Source: Gordionus sp. m RMFG-2023
Lineage: Eukaryota > Nematomorpha > Gordioida > Chordodea > Parachordodidae
Direction: 5' to 3'
DNA length: 64,000 nt
Assembly (NCBI RefSeq): GCF_954871325.1
Contig: NC_088776.1
Span: 15,066,052-15,130,051 of the forward strand
Shown piece by piece: positions 10,812 through 23,400 of this stretch. Each line of letters opens with the position of its first letter. Within the stretch, counting starts at the first letter, position 1. The notes beneath the pieces are model-generated. The model was not told the DNA's origin, searched no databases, and worked only from the letters and a program-made list of their open reading frames with translations. The position numbers and the translations under genes were made by a program.

Positions 10812-11615
10812 AGGAAATAAATGATGATTGTAAATTTTTTTATCAGCTCACTAAATGTTTCAAGGTCAAATTTATACCACTGAAATTATATATGGACTGT
10901 CCTATTAAATTTTATCGATTTAAAAGGCCAATGATAAAGCTCAAAAGCCTATTATTACTCTTATAAAAATATATTCCTTCTTTATTGATAGATCTTTAGA
11001 AGAATGTATTAGTAATCTTGAATTACAAGTAGCTATCTAGAAAAATTATGTATTATTTAATTTAGCCAAGTATATCGGCCTTTGTGGCTTTTGTACTTGT
11101 AATATTTTAATCTAAGTCGAAGATTTTGTACGCGCAACATTTCGAAAAATGTTACAGACGTCCATAGGCTTCAAGAAAAAGAGCGGGGCAAAAAAAAGCC
11201 TATGCCCAAGAACTACAGTATAAGTTTATTTACCTTAAGGGTGAGTTGAGGCTGATTTTAAATTTAAGTTTTTTAGTTAAAGCCATGAATAATTTTTAAT
11301 AAAATTAAAAAATTTAGTACATATCAATTGAATTACGATATAGAATATTTACAATAGTTTTATAAAATAGAATATTATATTCATTAAAGTTAAAATTAAT
11401 AATTGATTTATTAACACATGTGGTTAATTTTTTTATAATTAAAAAAGGAATATACTTTTATAAGAGTAATATAATAGGCTTTCGAGCTTTATCATTGGCC
11501 TTTTAAATCGATAAAATTTAATAGGACAGTGCATATATAATTTCAGTGGTATAAATTTGACCTTGAATCATTTAGTAAGCTCATAAAAAAATTTACAATC
11601 ATTAAATAATGGCAA
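10812..11615. mobile_element. Foldback-type element with ~165-bp inverted arms
   Basis: The arm at about 10812-10980 pairs with the arm at about 11450-11615. Shared blocks include tttatcgatttaaaaggcc, ccaatgataaagctc and a ggtcaaatttataccactg segment. The loop of about 470 bp has no ORF. The arms differ by scattered substitutions, so the copy is not recent. It fits a long-inverted-repeat MITE or foldback transposon. The target duplication was not determined. Confidence 0.75.
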
Positions 11616-11739
11616 AAATAATAGAATGTCTGTCGCTGCACTAGATTTTGTTTTAGTGTACTGTAATTTGTTTTTATTAATTTTATTATTAACTTTTACA
11701 TTTTAATTTCAGCTATTAAACTTCTTAAGCATTTGTTAT

Positions 11740-12490
11740 CAACCGAGAATAAAAATGATATAAGTTTCATAGCCATAATTTGTCAGGTCGAAATTTGACC
11801 TTGAAATATTTATTGTTGATAACTCACTTTCCTTTAATTTTTTTGACATTCCGTTTAAAGAATTCGGAGGATCAATTAAGACACTAAATATTGGCTTTAA
11901 CAATGATTGCTCGAATTTTAAATTTTGGCAAAATGCCAAAACCTTTCTATTTTGCCTACAACTCACGAACGGTTTAATCCGCTGGTATGCGGTTTAAAGA
12001 TTCTGGAGGATCAATTTAAGCTCTACACTTTGGCATAATTTTCGGTATTTGATCCTCAATTTTTAAAAAAAATTCCGCTAACTTCACGTTTTTAAAACCG
12101 TTATAACTTGGTTACGGTTAGGATACGGATACGCGGTTTGCAGATTATTAATTTACATATTGAATACTACATAATTGCCAAGTTTCAGATTATGGTCTTA
12201 TTTATTTTCGGTTTTGGCAAAGTGCCAACACTTTTTTATTTTGCCCATAACTCATGAACGGCTTATTCCGCTACTTTCCGGATAGAAGATCAAATAGGAT
12301 CAATTAACGGGCTACACAATGGTATAGCTTTCGGTAATTGATCCATAAATCTTCCGCCAGTTTCAAAATTTCACACTTTCCTTATTTTGCTTATAACTCA
12401 TTAACCATTGATTCCGCTGATGTTTGGTTTGAAGATCAATTAAGACTCTAAATATTGGCATAGGTTTTGTTAATTGATCCTCACATCGTT
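11740..12490. repeat. Degenerate tandem array, units ~150-280 bp
   Basis: At least three diverged units run one after another: 11930-12060, 12216-12351 and 12367-12488. A more decayed start lies at 11740-11880. Each unit has, in order, a CACTTTGC-like block, TTTTGCCxATAACTCAT, GAACGGxTTxxTCCGCT, GGATCAATTAA, then GGCATAGxTTTxGGTAATTGATCCTCA. Unit length varies. The two GATCAATTAA/TTAATTGATC boxes in each unit are inverted relative to each other. Confidence 0.65.
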
Positions 12491-12888
12491 CGGCCAACTT
12501 CACGGACCTGGAAGGGGTGAGGAGAGATTATGAGTGGTTTGCCTTATTTATTTGGAAGTAGTTTAAAGCCCTCTCTTTAAAGGCGTTTCGCTAGTTTACA
12601 TTTAAAATATAAATTATATTTTCCTATTAAAATATTCGTCCTCTTTAAAGATATTTCAGAAGTTGAAATACATTGGTCTATAACTAAAATTTAAGTATTA
12701 ACACGTGATATGCAGCATAAATTAATAGCGTACACTCCTAGATTTAACAAAATATTCGTTCTCTTTATTAATTTTTTAAATATTTTATAATAGTTAAAAT
12801 GCACCAGTCTTTAATTAACGTTTAATCATGATCGCATACAAAATATTCGACCTCTTTAATAATTTTTTAAATATTGTTATGTTTAAAT

Positions 12889-13020
12889 CAGAGTGTTGCA
12901 GGCCCGGATTTAGAGCCGGGCAGTATTTTAATTATTTTAAATATACCTGGGTCGGGCCTGCAAATTATTTTTAAAAAAATCCGGGCCTGACCGTTCAAAT
13001 TGTAGATCTGCAGGTCTCTG
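12889..13020. mobile_element. 132-bp hAT-like MITE
   Basis: A G+C-richer island with ends CAGAGTGTTGCAGGC and CTGCAGGTCTCTG. It is flanked by a perfect 8-bp duplication GTTTAAAT at 12881-12888 and 13021-13028. The ends match those of the 951-bp element at 47597-48547 (CAGAGACCTGCAG), so this is a short member of the same family. Confidence 0.82.
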
Positions 13021-13028
13021 GTTTAAAT

Positions 13029-14690
13029 GCACTAGTCTTAAATTAACGTTTAATCATGATCGCATAATAGGCAGCAACTAATTTGCCATTTTAAATATAT
13101 TAAACTTCACTGGGAAAATTTACTTATCTTAATTGTTTAATTCATGAAATCTTACAAGTGTAATTTCCTCTTAAATTAATACAATCTATCACTAAATTGA
13201 ATTAATATTATTATCAGAGGCCTAACAGAAGTACCATTTGCATTGCGCAGCCCGGATTCTTTTTTAAAAAAAATTTTGGCCTACCAGATTTTTTTTTGGC
13301 CGGACCTAGGTTTTATATTTTAGGACTGGCCCAGATTTTTTTTAAAATAAATTTTTCCGTCTGGCCCGGTTTTTTGAAAAATATATTACATTTTGTTCTT
13401 TATAGCTAATAGTGGCGATTTAAAATATACATCCTGGCCTAGGTATATAAAAAAATTTTTTTAGATCCGCCCAGGTATATTTAAAAACGATAATTATAAT
13501 TAATAAATTTATTTTATACTAAATTAGTGAATTAACTTATAAAAATAATATTTAATCAAAATATTCCACATTATATATAATATTATATATTGATGATCTG
13601 TTATTATTAAAGACAACGTTATTATTGATAAGATGGCAAAAATGGAAGAGGTCTGTAAAGAGAATTTTATAAATTTTTAAACAAGGGAAAGAAGAAAAAA
13701 GATAACATTTTTGAAAATCTCAATTTTATTTAGATTTCTTTGATTCAAAAAAATATATTATTATAAAAAAATCTCCAAAGCAATATTATAAAAAATATTA
13801 CCTTTTTCTTTCGATTACCAAAAAATAATTTAAAACATGTCATATATATTAAAAAGAAGCGCGGGAAAGTAAAGGTGACAGAAAAGGTTCCATGAGAAAC
13901 AATTATGGTAGTCCTCCATATAATTAAAATATTTTTTGGACCTAACATTTACAAAAAAAGATGAAATCTGAATTGCTACACCAAGTTAATTACTACATAC
14001 TTTAAAATTAATTATTTATTCTGAGAAAAATTGAATTAGATATTTATTTTTAAATTGTATGAAATATGTGAAAATAAGATAATAGATTCAGATAACTTTG
14101 GACAAGAAATGAGTTAACTAAATAAGGTATTGGTGGAAATGAATTCCATAGATTGTTATAAAACACTTTAAAATGACAAAAATAATCTGTAAAATATCAA
14201 AAATATATTATATGTAGTAATATTTACTTCAGGAGCGACATATTTTATTATATATAGCAATAGTTGCTTCAGAAGAACGTAGCATTTGATATATGTAGAC
14301 TGATTATAAAATAAAGCGGGTTGGCCGCCGAAAAAAATAACCTCAATAAAATTATATACAAAGGTAATTAATAGAATCTGGGCTATTATTCGAATGATTC
14401 CTGTGTATAGGAAAGTTTTAGACAAGAGATTGTGCACGATATGAGATACCTTTTGAATTATTTAGGAGTGAAACTCCGTCATATCTGACGGCAGCCGCTA
14501 CATATAAGGTACAGGGATATTGACGTTACAGGGGGTTTTCCATCATTGAACAATATAAGCCAAGAGGAAATAAATCATATAAAACTCATAAATATAGTCG
14601 ACAGGAAATGAATTACATAAAATGAGCAAATAAAATAATATAATCGTTATATTTAAAAGGTGACAGAAAATTTATACATTAGTAAATTAT
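13029..14690. other. Intergenic, repeat fragments only
   Basis: 13240-13490 contains broken G+C-rich motifs (cagcccggatt, ctggcccgg, ggcctaggtatat) like those inside the 47597-48547 family, so it is probably a decayed relative. The remainder is A+T-rich with no recognised gene or RNA. Confidence 0.4.
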
Positions 14691-14699
14691 TAAAATTTA

Positions 14700-15005
14700 T
14701 CTTTACAACTTGGTTTACTTTCTGAGATGTGCTCGCCTTTAAAAACCGAAAATCCAGAATACAACCCCCATTTAATTTTTAATATCTCAAAAAATAATTT
14801 ACTTAAAACCATGATTTAAATTTTATTAGTGAAATAGAAAACCAAAAATAGCTATAAAATATAAACTGTCATTTCTTTAAATAAATCGATATTCAGTTTT
14901 AGGGCTAATGTGTTATTTTTTCAAATTTAAATCATTTTTTTGAGCGCGTTTTTAAAAATAGATTTTGCTGAAAATGTATAATATGTAGAAAACCAAATGC
15001 AAGTT
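14700..15005. repeat. Two partial dispersed repeats side by side
   Basis: 14700-14880 resembles the reverse strand of 3725-3960. 14890-15005 matches one arm of the palindromic element at 25408-25793; the shared blocks are the tgtgttatttttxxaa and taaatcatttttttgagcgc segments. Both are truncated. Confidence 0.55.
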
Positions 15006-15081
15006 ATAACAGTTTAAATATTTCATTATCCAAAAAATTTATTACACTATAAAATGCATTAAAATATAATAGATAAAATTC

Positions 15082-15210
15082 ATGACATATAGTCCACGTT
15101 TAGAAGTTTATGGGACAAATCAACATTTAGTTGGTTCAAATTCTTTAGCACGTAAATATTTTCCTCCTCGTTTTTCCTCAGGCTCAATTTTTCTGGACCA
15201 AGGCCGGTAA
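15082..15210 (+). CDS. Candidate short exon or small ORF, unknown
   Basis: An open frame of 42 codons starting MTYSPRLEVYGTNQHLVGSN and running through KYFPPRFSSG to FLDQGR. It has a low-complexity-free, coding-like composition unusual for the surrounding A+T-rich sequence. The end, GGCCG|GTAATA, could also serve as a splice donor. It lies downstream of IARS1 on the opposite strand. No family is recognised and no continuation was found. Confidence 0.3.
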   Translation: MTYSPRLEVYGTNQHLVGSNSLARKYFPPRFSSGSIFLDQGR

Positions 15211-15316
15211 TATTGCACAACTTAAAATTAAAGTGTAATAGTTAATTATATTATTTTTTAAATAATAAATAAATATATCATAATAGTTTATAGATTATTA
15301 TTGTTTTGTAAACGAT

Positions 15317-15322
15317 TTTATT
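15317..15322 (-). terminator. Possible IARS1 polyadenylation signal
   Basis: Reads AATAAA on the - strand, about 107 nt beyond the IARS1 stop codon at 15429. Such hexamers are frequent by chance in this composition. Confidence 0.35.
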
Positions 15323-15428
15323 TATAAAATCATCATTTAAATAGAATAAATAAAAATAATAGTATATGACCAGAGAAACGTCAGTCTTCATATATATTGT
15401 TTATATTCGTAGAAAAAATAAAGAATAG

Positions 15429-17445
15429 TTATAAAATTACTATATCGTTAATGAAACGTTTCTCATCCAAGTAATGGTTTGATAGTGTAGCAACTCCTTT
15501 AGGATTCTCTCTCAGCAAAGTATATTTACGATTAACGTCTTTCAAGTCGCCCCCATTTAAATGTATATTAACGAATTGACATAAAGGTGATTTTGCTTCA
15601 ACTAATAGCGATTGCACACCAATCACCTTTTCACTAATATCCCCCGATACTCTTTTAATATGGGAGGCATCTGAATTGATACTTTTCGAGCAAACTAGAA
15701 TATTTCCTAAACACTTATGCTTAATTTCTTCAGAAAGCGCTTTTAATATGTCATCGTACATAAATGCCCAAGGGACGATTGAAAATGTAGAAGCTTTATT
15801 AATATTTTCGGGAAATATTTGGGTTAAAACGCTCGAGTTTAGTTCTGAATATAAAGATTTTGGATTGATACGAGCTAACGAATTTTGAGGTATATTGGGA
15901 AAAAAGAAAAATATATCCAACTTATGACCCCAAGAATTTGCGATGGTACGAATCTTAATAGAAAAAAGAACCATAATAATAATTAAGTAAGTTTATATTA
16001 TATTTAAAAAATGTATGTTTATTCACTACTCCTAAATTTATTCCAAAGGGTTAAATAAAACAATTGAAAAATCATTCTACAATATTGTCGTGCGAGTATG
16101 GTCTATGTCCACTACCAAAATTGTTTTTTCAAAATAAATCATTTTTCCGAACTATTTCAAATATCAACAAAAAAATATGAAAAAATTATCTATAATTATT
16201 TTTATTCACATTATTATATTGTTTTATGTAGTAATTTGTATAAAAATTTAGTATTATAGCGTTCCATATTTTCTAGCCTTTTCAGGAAGGATGATATGAA
16301 TTGGAAACCACTTATAAAATATTAAAATTAAATATATTTTTAATCATTCCAATTTACTACACAAGTTATATAATATTTATATTTGAAGCAGGAGTTAATC
16401 AAATATGACATATATTATTTTTAAATTTTGCAATGGTAAAATTTTAAAAAGATAAGATTTTATGTTTTTTAAAGCTATAAATTTATTAATTGTTAAATCT
16501 TAATGCATAGTCATCTTGGAATGTTAATAAAACTTTAAATAAGTTAGTAAGCAAAAATATTTTAAGAATTGTCGATCACATTTTGAAGGAATTTTGGATC
16601 GGCTATTCTTCTAATAATTTTTTATTATAAAAAGTTTTAATGTTATATCGATATTCTAAGATGTCTATCTATAAAAAGTTAGCTGACAATTCTGTGATAT
16701 ACACATTTATAATCCAGCCATTTTAAGAGCGGAAAAAAAATCGGTGTAGTTCAAATAAAATGTATTGTAATCATTTTCAAAAAATGTATAAAATTTTCAG
16801 AATCAGCATTTATTAAGCTTTGATTCTGTATATTTCTGATGTCAATTACGGTATACTAAATAAACTGATATGAATGCATTTTCATAAATACAAAAATATT
16901 GCTATCATGCTAAACTTATTAATAAATGTAGTTAAGAATAGATCGAGATATATATAAGTTAATTTTCTTAAGTAATAATTATTGTACAAATATATTTTGC
17001 AGTAAAATTAATATTTAAGTTTCCAAAACACACAACATGGTAAATACTAAATAACTATATGCTGGTTTTATGTAAACACTAATTTAAAAAAATATAAATG
17101 CAAGGCGATAAAAAAAAGTTAAATTAAAGAAAAACTTACATTTTTTTCTATACGGTCTTTAGTTAATGTTCGAGAAGTTAATATGACAGCTTTATCAATA
17201 ATATCATAATCGTATCTTTTTTGCTTGGCTGAATAGATACAAAACAAAACGTTAAAATATTTGACGTACGGTTGTTGCAACGTTTCTTTTTCATCAAGGT
17301 TGCTATTAGATATGTTTAAGCAACCATTTGTAATATTTTTCGGAATATCAGGTGTCACCGATTCTAGCTTAGTGTCTTTTGAAATATCTTTCGCGATTAA
17401 ATTAGAGGGTCCAACTATTGCCAGATGTAAAGAACACCCTTTGAT
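15429..17445 (-). CDS. IARS1: IARS1 C-terminal appended domain, divergent
   Basis: Exon 17445-17140 begins [17 protein letters not shown] and contains [12 protein letters not shown]. The last exon, 15953-15429, contains [14 protein letters not shown] and [13 protein letters not shown]. In animal IARS1 the C-terminal extension (UNE-I) has repeats of the form C-x-Y-[VI]-N-[VL]-x-[LI]-C followed by LLLENPKG, so two degenerate repeats can be seen here. The rest is poorly conserved and longer than the human counterpart. Assignment rests on continuous open frames, phase-0 splice sites and these two motifs. Confidence 0.75.
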
Positions 17446-20400
17446 CTTGAGGTAATTATAGAGCAAAATTGAATTTTGTTAATTTATAGAAAAAAATAAT
17501 AAAATTTTATATGTTTACTAATAAAACAAATCTTCAACTGATTAATAGTGGTCTATGTATACTTTCCATCAAAATTATTTTTTTTTCCAATAAATCAGTT
17601 CTATCTCCTACTATATTGTGCAGACTTACAGTAAATCTATAATTAGAAAGGTTTGAATATCCTCTACATAGGATAATTGATATTATTGATAAGGTTGAAA
17701 AAAGTTATTTTCGAAAATAGATTTTTCTTCAGCTTATTTGCAAATACCTGTTTCTATAGAAACTTTAAAATTTCTAACAGTGGCTACTCAAAGGTCTATT
17801 TCAATTCAATAGGTCACCGTTTATGACAGTTTCAAAATTTCCAAAAAACTAAGGATGAAATATTTTTTGATATATAAATGGGGCTAAATATTATTTATTA
17901 ACTTATGATAAAAATGGAGAATATTTAATCGGTAGGAGTTTTGATATTTATACAAATCACAAACCTCTTGTTAATTTATTTGGGGCACATCCGGTGAAAT
18001 TATACATGTCACCAAGGCTACAAAAATAGGCCTTGTGATTAGCCGGTAATGAGTTCAATATAAATTATAGAAAGGGGAAATATCAAATAATTCCTAATTG
18101 ATTATCAAAATTAATTAACGAAAATACCGTTTTTAAGATGGGGATAATGATCATAATGATCAAAATAACATCAATGATTTTGATATAATTAAAAAAATTA
18201 CAATGGTAAACACAGACCTTATTAAAATTATTGATGTATAAAGTAAGAATTAAATAAATTTTACTACTGCAACATATATCAACAATAAAAATGTTAAATA
18301 ATAATCTGGAATGTGATATCTAAAATACATAATTAAAAATTGTTCTATTTTTTTTAATTTTTAAATAACGAAAATGTATCATATCCATTTAAAATTTAAA
18401 TATTTTTTTATCTTAAATAAAAAGTTACTTATTTTAATGCAGATTTTAGTTATGGAACATTTTTAATTTATTTATTGAAGATAAAATTATTTTTTTTATT
18501 CCGTGTCTATTTCAGAAGTATAAAAATAGGTTTTCTGAGTATTTTAGGGCAAGCTGTTAATATTTGATTAAATATTAATTCAAAAAGTCATCACCAAAAC
18601 TAATGATTAGGATAACAAAGGTTATTTGAAGAAAATTAATTAAACTCATACAAAAATCAATTTTACATGAACAGTTTCTTCGATTATAATCCTTTCCTTC
18701 TCAGAATTAGCGTATTCATCTATAGGTTTAAAATCTCGTTTTATAGCGTCCGTTATAAACTCCAGATGTTTGCTTTCGGTATTCAATATATCAGCCATAT
18801 TTATGAGCGGATCATCCTTAATGAGCATGTAATGTATGGTTACTTCATCGAGCGGTAAGAGATTGGCTCGTTTACGCAATTTTTGAATCCTGTTGACGAC
18901 TTCCCTATTTATTATACATTTATCATAAAAACGTGTCCTTTGGTAATGATAAGAAACTGATATAATATATTCGAAAATATTATTAAGTAAGATCAAGCTT
19001 ACTTCAAAATTTAAAATTAATCTTAATTCCACATGACTTTAAATAAAATCTGAACCTGGCATATCCTTCTTTCAGCATATCAGCGTCAGGTGATATGTCC
19101 AACAGGATGAGTAGATCACCCTGAGAAGAAGCCTCGTATTTATTCTCGATATTAGAAGCCATTTCAGAATCGGAATTGCCATTGGAATGAAAAGAGTATA
19201 AAATTCTGATCTCGTTCGGAACTATATGACAATTGGGTATGAGTTCGATGGAGCCTTCCTTTTGTAGTTTTATTATGTCGGTTTCGGCTATATAATGTAT
19301 TAGATATTAATTTACATAAAAATGATTTTTAAAAAAAATATTATCTTCAACTTTCGTCGTCTAGAAATATGAGTTTAAAAAATATATCTAAAAAGAATTT
19401 TTGAGGAATAAATTTATTATTCAATTTTTTTAGGATTTTATTTATTTTTTATTAGGAATTTGAAATATCATTATTCAAAAGTGCATCAGAAGAGAAATCT
19501 CGATAAGTCCTCCAAAAATTTAAGACGGTCTGCCTCCTCCCATGATAACCTCATTTAGAAATTTCTATACATTTTTGTATTTCTTCAGTTATATTTCTCT
19601 TTAATTTTTAAATTTTTTACAAATAAATATATGTTTAGCTAAAAAGTGTTTTGTGATAAAAGTTTCACTGTGACTAGATTACGAATATTTAACATATTCT
19701 AAATATTATTTGAAAGATAAAGAGTTACTTTTGTTATTACATTTCAAAAATACAGTAATATTTTTGCAAATATTTAACTGGTAACTAGTTACTTTAAAAA
19801 GTTGTTTGCTTAGTAAAAAAAAATATTTTAAATTTTTTACAAGATTACTATTTTTAGCCAATTTTATAAATATTTTTTCGTCCTGCCCCCCACCCAATTT
19901 TTAAATCGAGGCCTCATAAGGCTTACTGGCCAATCAGTCCCTGTCATTAATATTAGATGATAATATTTAAAAAGGTCAAAATATCAAGTTATTATGGTCA
20001 ACAATATCATATTCCGTATACTCTCCAAAAGCCATAAAGACATCAATTAAACTTTTAAGAAAAAAAATTTTCACATATATTTATATATATTATATGTAAT
20101 ATTTTTTCTACTAAATTCAAAACATATATCATTTAATTTTAGTGATCCAAAGGGTCAAATTAATTAAATTTGTAAAACAACTCATAAATAATTTTTTTTA
20201 AAATAATGGTTTCATAAATATTAAACTAAACTCATAGCCTTGACAGCGTTAGCCAAAGCTTTAAATTGAGTCTTGTATTTGGCTCCTAGCAATTTGTGGT
20301 CGGGTTCCGCCTTCATGCCAACTCCATAAGCGGTTTTATCTCGGGACAGGGTCACCTTTTTTATATTTAGTTCTTGGATGACATACTGCCTCAGCGATAA

Positions 20401-23400
20401 AATCTCTTTCTCGAAATCTGGGTCATCGTGTATTATAACCACTTCGTTCAGCGGGTACTTTTTAATGGTTGGGTTATTTTTATGAAAAAATTTAGTGAAT
20501 AAGACTTTATATAGCATTAAGACTAATAGTTTTTTGTAGTAATCAATTTTATTCGATCAAATTGAACCTGAATAACAAATAAAATATTTAGTATTTGATA
20601 AACTAATTAAAGGAACATGTTTAAAGTGATGTTGCATTTTAGCAAGGGTGAAGGCAAATAAAATCAATTTGATTTTAAATTGAGATATGTTTCTTTAAAC
20701 ATCTTTATTATTGTTGTTATTATTAAGCCTAACAATGAAAGAAATGCTTTTTATAAAGTTCAAACAATAAGTAAATGAAAATAATTTTTTCTTAATTTTC
20801 ATATAATTATTGAATTAAAATATTTATGTAAAAATAAACTTTAATAGGCATATTTTTTCGATCTCTTATCAAGCGACCTAGCTCTATTACTGTTTGCATG
20901 CATTCAACCGATTTTTCAATATCTTTGTTGATCATTTTCAGGCTAAATAAAGTAAGTAAATCTTTATTTGATGCATTATTCCTTGATAATTCTTATTAAA
21001 AAAAATTCAAATATGTACTTTAAATGTTAATTAGTATCGCGTTAAAAATGTTTTTTGAGATATGGATGAAAGAATAAAAAATGAACATGGATGGGAGTTT
21101 AATTAAAAATGAGAAAGCTCATTCTGGAATTTCCATGGAACAGTACCAGAACGTTTAGAAAAATAATGAATCTTAACATTTAATTTTTTTTGTTTTTTAA
21201 AATTAGTTTGCTTTCAGATGATAATATTTGAAAATAAAATGCAAGATTTTTATAAAAGGACCAATTATATGGATTTAAGTCATCATTTTCTTTATTATAA
21301 ATTTAATATTATATAAAATATAAGGTTTATATTTCAATGGACAATCATGTTGCTAAGTTAGTGATGGAAGGGATTTTTTTTCCACATTCAATTATTTTAA
21401 CACACTCCACAAATATAAAAAATAACGTTTTAGTGAATATATGGAATGCTTATAAATTTAATAATTGACAATGATTAATAAAATAAAAATTAATTTAAAT
21501 ATTTGCCCAAGAATTTTCCTGGAATTGGAAGGGAAAGTAAAAAATACATTTGCTCAGACCCCTAAAATAAAGTCCAAAGCCACTGAAAATTTCATGTATA
21601 AATAAAATAAATATCGGAGTAATAAATACAAAACTAATAAATTAGGGAATAAAAAGCAGCATTATAAAACGGCCACTTTAAAGGGGATTGGGCACATCAT
21701 TCTTTCTATTTCATTATCATAAATTAATAACAATTTTATACCAAAGCGCAATAAAAATAAAAGAATTTGTTTGATATTCAAATATTTTATTTAAGATTTC
21801 CACTATAATATAACTATATAACATTAAAACCATAATTTAAAAAAGAAAATAGATGATTTTTTATAAAAAAAGGTAAAAATAAAAAAGAGATCAACCCAGA
21901 GCTGTGAATATGCAAGTGACTTTAAGAACAGACCTCTAGTGGAATATTTTGTCTAATATAATATCCTTCATTGGTGGTACTAATTCTGGGTATTCCTTCC
22001 CCATTTTCTTCAGTGGAAAGGCCTCATCATCATAAATTCATAAGCTTTATAAGAATTAGAGTTACAAAATCGGAAAGAAATATTTGGCTCAAGTCCACCA
22101 ACGAGGTAAATAAAATATATATAAGTCTGGCGTATGGCCCGATATTTCTTCCTTTTTTGCCTGATTATACAATTATAAAATGAATTAAAAAAATAAGCTA
22201 AGTTAAAAAAAATCAGGAGGTGGCAAATATTTACTATTTATCATTATTTCGAAATAAATTAGATAAAAGCTATTGATGAAAATTTAAATTTAATGCATAG
22301 TATTGAAATAGGTAAAATTTGTGTCTAATAAAATAAATAATTTTGAAAATATTGAACCGTGGTCAGGGCCAGAACTCTGATAATAACGTCGCTAGAAAAG
22401 GGAAAAAGCTAATTCACCAGAAAATTAAATTTGATATTTATGTAAAAGGTTTCTTCAAAATTACTGCCATGACGAGAGGTAACACATCAAAAGATAAAAG
22501 CAAACTTGGTTTTGGGTAGCATGAGATGATGTATGCTCAAAGTGCGTTCGCCTTGTTCCGTTTGAATAACTTTCCTCAAATTTTGGTACATGTATTCCGT
22601 GAGGAATGGAGTAAATGGAGCCTGGTTTTTACATAATCAAACAATGAAAGTAACATTATATCATTATAACAAAAAAAGATATATCGTCATAGAGAAGAAT
22701 TAATTAATTTCTGAAATTTAAAACAAAATGCGTCTAATTTTTTTTAAAATATATCGTTATACAAAGTATAATAAAACTATTGATTGTAAAAAATAATCAA
22801 TATTATGTTACCATCATTCTACAAAGACTGAATATGACTGTGAATAAGGTATCTAACGCCAATTTACAGTCCTCATCTCCATTTTCTCCCTTAAGCCTTT
22901 TCCTATTGAATCTAACGTACCAATTTGTTAAGTTATCAATGAATTTCATAAGTTTTGGAACTACTGTGAATAAGTGATATTCTGTAAGCAAATATATTAT
23001 GAAGTTGTATTCACTTAAGATATATTTGATTAAAATATATTAGATAAAGATATGTTTAGATAAAAATCCAATTAGGGCAATAGAGATATAGAAAATATGG
23101 TCAGTCGTATTCATATAAATCAGTGCTCACGTCATTAAAAGGGTGCACATGGGTTCAGGCCTCCTGAAAACCTTGAAAAGCTTAAAAATTTTGCAACTTT
23201 TCTTAATATAGTACCTCTTTTGTGCTAATTTTAGATAGAATTTTCTTTTTTTTTGTTCATTTTAGAGATTTTTGCTGATATTAAAAATTTTAAAAAAATG
23301 AGCCCCTTCAAGTTTAAAAATCGAGTAAAATATATTAATAAAAAAATAATCAAGATAAATGATATTATATCAAAGAGCCATTGAGAGTGCAATAACTCTG

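Noticed and set aside
14168-14437. 89-codon - strand ORF
   Set aside because: Leu/Ile/Phe/Tyr-rich as expected from A+T-rich noncoding DNA; no recognised domain.
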